Position numbers and translations under genes: made by a program | From: an uncultured bacterium | Lineage (GTDB): Bacteria; Patescibacteria; JAEDAM01; Absconditabacterales; Absconditicoccaceae | NCBI GenBank assembly: GCA_937950065.1 | Contig: CALFEN010000316.1 | Location: forward strand, 1-13,544 | Length of the DNA: 13,544 nucleotides | Reading direction: 5' to 3' | The notes under the pieces: generated by a model | Databases searched by the model: none | Told to the model about the DNA's origin: nothing | What the model saw: the letters and a program-made list of their open reading frames with translations, nothing else | Shown: one piece after another, positions 11,118 to 13,544 of the stretch | Numbering within the stretch: the first letter of the stretch is position 1 | How the letters are laid out: each line of letters opens with the position of its first letter

Positions 11118-12155
11118 TTAAAATAAACTTTCACCTATATAAGGATTTCTTTTTTCACTCTTTTCTTTTTCATATTTAGCAAAACTATCTTTGTAGAATT
11201 TAATTACTACATCATCTATAATTTTTGGATTTTTACAAAAATATAATAAGTAATATAATTCATCATTTCTATTGAGATATTTCATAGGAAATGAAGCTAC
11301 ATGATAACCATTGTTTTTAAAGTTTTCAATGTAATAATCAAGATAATTAATTTCTTCACTCAGTACTTCTTTATCAGTGCAGCCTAAAAATTCTTTAGCC
11401 GTATCTGATAATTTTTTTATAGTTGTTCATTTTTTCTGAATTATAAATTCTCAAACTTCAAATAAACAATTTGAATCTATTTCTTTTTTTCTAGTTAGTG
11501 TTTTAACAGCTCAACATACTCTATCAACTCACATCTTCATATAATTAAAGAAAATATCAGTTATATTAGATAGTTTTAAAATTTTATCCATATTCTCTTT
11601 ATTCCACTTAATTCAATAAGGATCAATAAAAATAAACAGTGGTGATCGTTTAAAATTTGTAGATATATGAGATAAAATTTTATCTACTTCTAAATTAGAA
11701 TCAGCATTAATTACTTTAAATTCAACCCTTTCTTTTAAATTATCATCTATATAATTTGTTTTAAAATAATCCATTATTTTTACTAAACATTCAAAATTCT
11801 TTTTATTCTCTTCAAATAAATATAAGTGCAATTTTCATTTAAATTGAGATTTAGTATGTCTATTATTTTTTTCTTGTAATTGATGTAGATAAACTAAAGG
11901 AGATCATATTTCTATATTTTCATAATTTTCATCAAAATAAATTCATCTTCAAGCAAAAAAATCTACTATAACTAAATCTTCAGGAATTTTTTTATTTATA
12001 ATTAAGCTATTCCAGACAGTAATCCACATAAAAATAATTTTTTTATATAGGGCTATTTTCGTCTGAGTGTGTAACTTTTTACTTATGTCCCAATCTGGAT
12101 GATACTTTATCTCATTTTGTATTAAAAAATCTATAAAACTTTTATCTATATCCAT
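11118..12155 (-). CDS. tcmP: Three-Cys-motif partner protein TcmP-like
   Basis: 345 residues from the ATG at 12155, chosen as the first ATG downstream of a plausible promoter. The N-terminal half carries a Rossmann-like VIVDFFAGRGIYF (glycines at 69 and 71, from TGA), IGSPLVYL, then LYLFEENKKNF. The signature LFIFIDPYG (D178, P179, Y180, G181) follows. This order (DxFAGxG, GSP, FIDPYG) is characteristic of the TcmP family, named for lying beside a Cys-motif radical-SAM protein, as is the case here. It looks like a SAM-dependent methyltransferase fold, but substrate and reaction are not known. The C-terminal third is charged and unrecognised. The gene overlaps nothing and is followed after 10 nt by the radical-SAM gene. 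In the standard code it would be cut at the FFAG and FIDPYG glycines. Confidence 0.8.
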
Positions 12156-12218
12156 TTTATTTTTAATGAAGATAAAATATTAAAATATATTTATTGTTTA
12201 TAAAATCTAATAAAAATA

Positions 12219-12246
12219 ATTTTACTATTTTTACATAAAAATTCAA
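12219..12246 (-). promoter_or_regulatory. Predicted promoter of the tcmP/radical-SAM pair
   Basis: On the minus strand TTGAAT (12246-12241) and TAAAAT (12224-12219) are 16 nt apart, about 63 nt upstream of the tcmP start. It lies in the 108-nt gap after the glycosidase stop, which would let this pair be transcribed independently. The gap is very AT-rich, so confidence is limited. Confidence 0.4.
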
Positions 12247-12263
12247 TATAAATAAAAAGATTT

Positions 12264-13265
12264 TTATCCTTCTCCGACAAAAATATCCAAGAATGAATCA
12301 ATTTTTTTAAGTTTGTCCAGATAGTTCTGTTTTTCTTTCATAATTTCTTTCAAATCAGCTAAAATTATTTTTATCTTATCTTTATTAGCTTTTGTTTTTA
12401 TCTGCTTGAATTTTAATTTTATTGAATTAATTAAAGCCACTTTTTGCTGTTTTTCTGTAGTATTATTTTGTGCTGGCTGGTTATTTTGGGTATCAGTCTT
12501 CACATCTACTACTACAAAAGCATCCATTATCTGTCTAGTTGGCTTAGTATAAGTCTTTCAGCCATACATCATCCCAAGACTTCATCAGTTATCCAAAGCT
12601 ATCGCATTGTAGCAGTCAAAATTTTTTTTGAGATAAGCAGGCAATTCATAAATCGTAAGATTAGAGATATTTCACATATGGACTGTTTTATTATCTGAAG
12701 AAGAACAGATAAAACTTTTGGATGATGAATTTCTCATTTTGACATCTATCAGAGATTCACTGTTTGACAAAACATCCTCTCACTCTATCAATAAAACAGG
12801 ATGATTTGAAATTCAGTAATAAACATCGTCTATTTTTTCATTGTTATACTGCCTGACATATCATCATGCATAGCCTTCGTTGTTCATCACAAACATCGGT
12901 TTTCAGTTTTTATCAAAGCCAAACATTCATCTGCTTCACATATCTCAATTAAATTTGAAATACTGTGTTCACTGATAGATTCTATCTGCATTTGTCCGTG
13001 TTTGTCAGCCACAATTTGGATAATCTGAGGGACAAAAATAAGCTCAATTTACTCAGGTATCTCATCATTCTTTTTTTACAAGATTTTCAAAGCTGTCTCA
13101 TCAGGTAAAAGCAACTGAAGTTACAATTTTAGTGGTTCAGTCCAAAACTACTTTGATAACTTTGACTGTCTTACCATCAATAGTTTTGTCTATAAACTCC
13201 TTTTTTGCAAAAGAAAATGAGAACCCAAAACAGAATAACATAAAAAGCAGAATAAGTTTTTTCAT
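12264..13265 (-). CDS. Secreted DUF2233 (phosphodiester glycosidase-like) protein with helical C-terminal extension
   Basis: 333 residues from the ATG at 13265. Residues 1-20 form a clear signal peptide (MKK, hydrophobic core, then SFA before KK), so the protein is exported. The body matches the DUF2233/NAGPA-like fold: VNGAYFCPSDYPNCGGQT (72-89) and ALDNGGSLGMMYGGK around D225-S229, then PTRQIMDAFVVV. DUF2233 enzymes are related to the phosphodiester alpha-N-acetylglucosaminidase that removes a cap from a phosphosugar. A surface or host-glycan substrate is possible here, but this is inference. After about residue 248 comes a Gln/Asn/Thr-rich linker and about 70 lysine-rich helical residues that are not part of the domain. 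Twenty or so TGA codons are read as glycine, including tandem ones. A predicted promoter lies just upstream within a repeat copy. Confidence 0.87.
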
Positions 13266-13287
13266 TTTTTGTATTTAGAATAAAATA

Positions 13288-13375
13288 GTATAATTATAAT
13301 AATCAATTTCTGAAAATCAAATATATTTCATACGAGTAGTTCGCCCAGCTTTATAACTAGGATTTAATCATACAA
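13288..13375. repeat. Long imperfect repeat, copy 1 (50-nt core 13326-13375)
   Basis: The 50-nt core agrees with copy 2 at 43 of 50 positions and has the same length. Both cores start with TTTCATACGA, contain TCGYCCAGCTTTATAACT and end with TTTAATCATACRA, so TCATACGA-like octamers sit at both ends in direct orientation. Inside is a short hairpin (CCAG/CTGG in copy 2, one pair lost in copy 1). Weaker similarity extends outward over GTATAATT and TTCTGAAA to about 88 nt. It is not coding in a shared frame. Confidence 0.75.
13293..13320 (-). promoter_or_regulatory. Predicted promoter of the DUF2233 gene, inside a repeat copy
   Basis: On the minus strand TTGATT (13320-13315) and TATAAT (13298-13293) have a 16-nt spacer, with the -10 box 27 nt before the start codon. 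The segment lies in the flank of the first long repeat copy and shares TTCAGAA with the second. The -35 box is less similar between copies. Confidence 0.5.
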
Positions 13376-13422
13376 CAAGTTCTGTCGTTGTCAAATCCGT
13401 CCATAAATCTTTAGATAAAAGA

Positions 13423-13434
13423 CCTTGAATAAGG
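13423..13434. other. Small hairpin CCTT-gaat-AAGG between the repeat copies
   Basis: A perfect 4-bp stem with a 4-nt loop in the 120-nt spacer between the two long repeats. It is too short to be a convincing terminator and has no T-run beside it. It is recorded only because the spacer holds no gene with a start codon. Confidence 0.25.
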
Positions 13435-13454
13435 CAAAGTTTGTCGTAAAAAGT

Positions 13455-13544
13455 GTATAATTTTGTATGAGAAGTTGTTCTGAAATGATAATATTTTCAT
13501 ACGACATATTCGTCCAGCTTTATAACTGGGATTTAATCATACGA
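13455..13544. repeat. Long imperfect repeat, copy 2 (50-nt core 13495-13544, reaches window edge)
   Basis: The core starts 169 nt after that of copy 1 and ends exactly at the window edge, so further copies may follow. It carries a perfect CCAG-(8 nt)-CTGG hairpin. Differences from copy 1 cluster in the five bases after the first TCATACGA; the rest are transitions (C/T, A/G, A/G). Confidence 0.75.

Noticed and set aside
12247..12263. Rho-independent terminator after the DUF2233 gene (AAAAATCTTTTT)
   Set aside because: The loop would be two bases and the stem pure A-T, so it is not a credible terminator.
12444..12698. Plus-strand frame opposite the DUF2233 gene
   Set aside because: It is the complement of a gene with signal peptide and clear family motifs; its hydrophobicity comes from the antisense of charged codons.
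13326..13544. CRISPR array at the right edge
   Set aside because: Repeats are imperfect and about 120 nt apart between cores, far longer than normal spacers, and no cas gene is in the window.
13326..13544. Integron attC sites
   Set aside because: The hairpin and flanks do not show paired R''/R' core sites (RYYYAAC / GTTRRRY) in the right arrangement, and there is no integrase or cassette gene between the copies.
1..13544. TGA as tryptophan (code 4)
   Set aside because: TGA falls in invariant glycine positions such as Walker A loops and IGNPPY, and TGG is used for Trp in the same genes.

Overview
The window reads correctly only if TGA is translated as glycine (genetic code 25). With that code, seven complete genes and one 5'-truncated gene open up. 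With the standard code nearly every one breaks into short pieces. TGA falls exactly where glycine is invariant: the Walker A loops of three different ATPases and the residue just before NPPY of a DNA methyltransferase. TGG is used separately for tryptophan. Together with the very AT-rich composition, this points to a Patescibacteria/CPR genome of the Gracilibacteria (BD1-5) or Absconditabacteria (SR1) type. I cannot decide between the two.

Layout. 3-461 (+) is the C-terminal part of a possible RecB-like nuclease. After a 190-nt AT-rich gap with a plausible promoter comes a tight four-gene plus-strand operon at 652-10280: a phospholipase D-like/SNF2 helicase fusion, a large Eco57I/TaqI-type N6-adenine methyltransferase, and a Gabija pair (gajA, an OLD-family ATPase with TOPRIM nuclease; gajB, a UvrD-like helicase). 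Gaps between these genes are 11, 11 and 4 nt. Converging on its end, with only 2 nt between stop codons, is a minus-strand pair: tcmP-like (12155-11118) followed by a radical-SAM protein (11107-10283). Further upstream on the minus strand is a secreted DUF2233 phosphodiester glycosidase-like protein (13265-12264). The last 260 bases hold two copies of a long imperfect repeat 169 nt apart. The first copy overlaps the predicted promoter of the glycosidase gene.

How the genes may work together. The operon looks like an anti-phage island in which two systems are co-transcribed. The first is a restriction-modification-like module: the methyltransferase marks self DNA, and the PLD-SNF2 protein may translocate on and cut unmarked DNA. 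The second is Gabija, which in characterised examples is a nucleotide-sensing GajA nuclease with a GajB helicase. The radical-SAM/TcmP pair is a recurrent gene pair of unknown biochemistry. Its placement beside the operon suggests accessory or defence cargo, but this is inference.

The least expected signals are the fused methylation/PLD-helicase/Gabija operon in a code-25 organism, a C-terminal tail (PDDEIGE) shared by the genes on either side of the inserted module with mostly synonymous differences, and the 169-nt-spaced repeat at the right edge.
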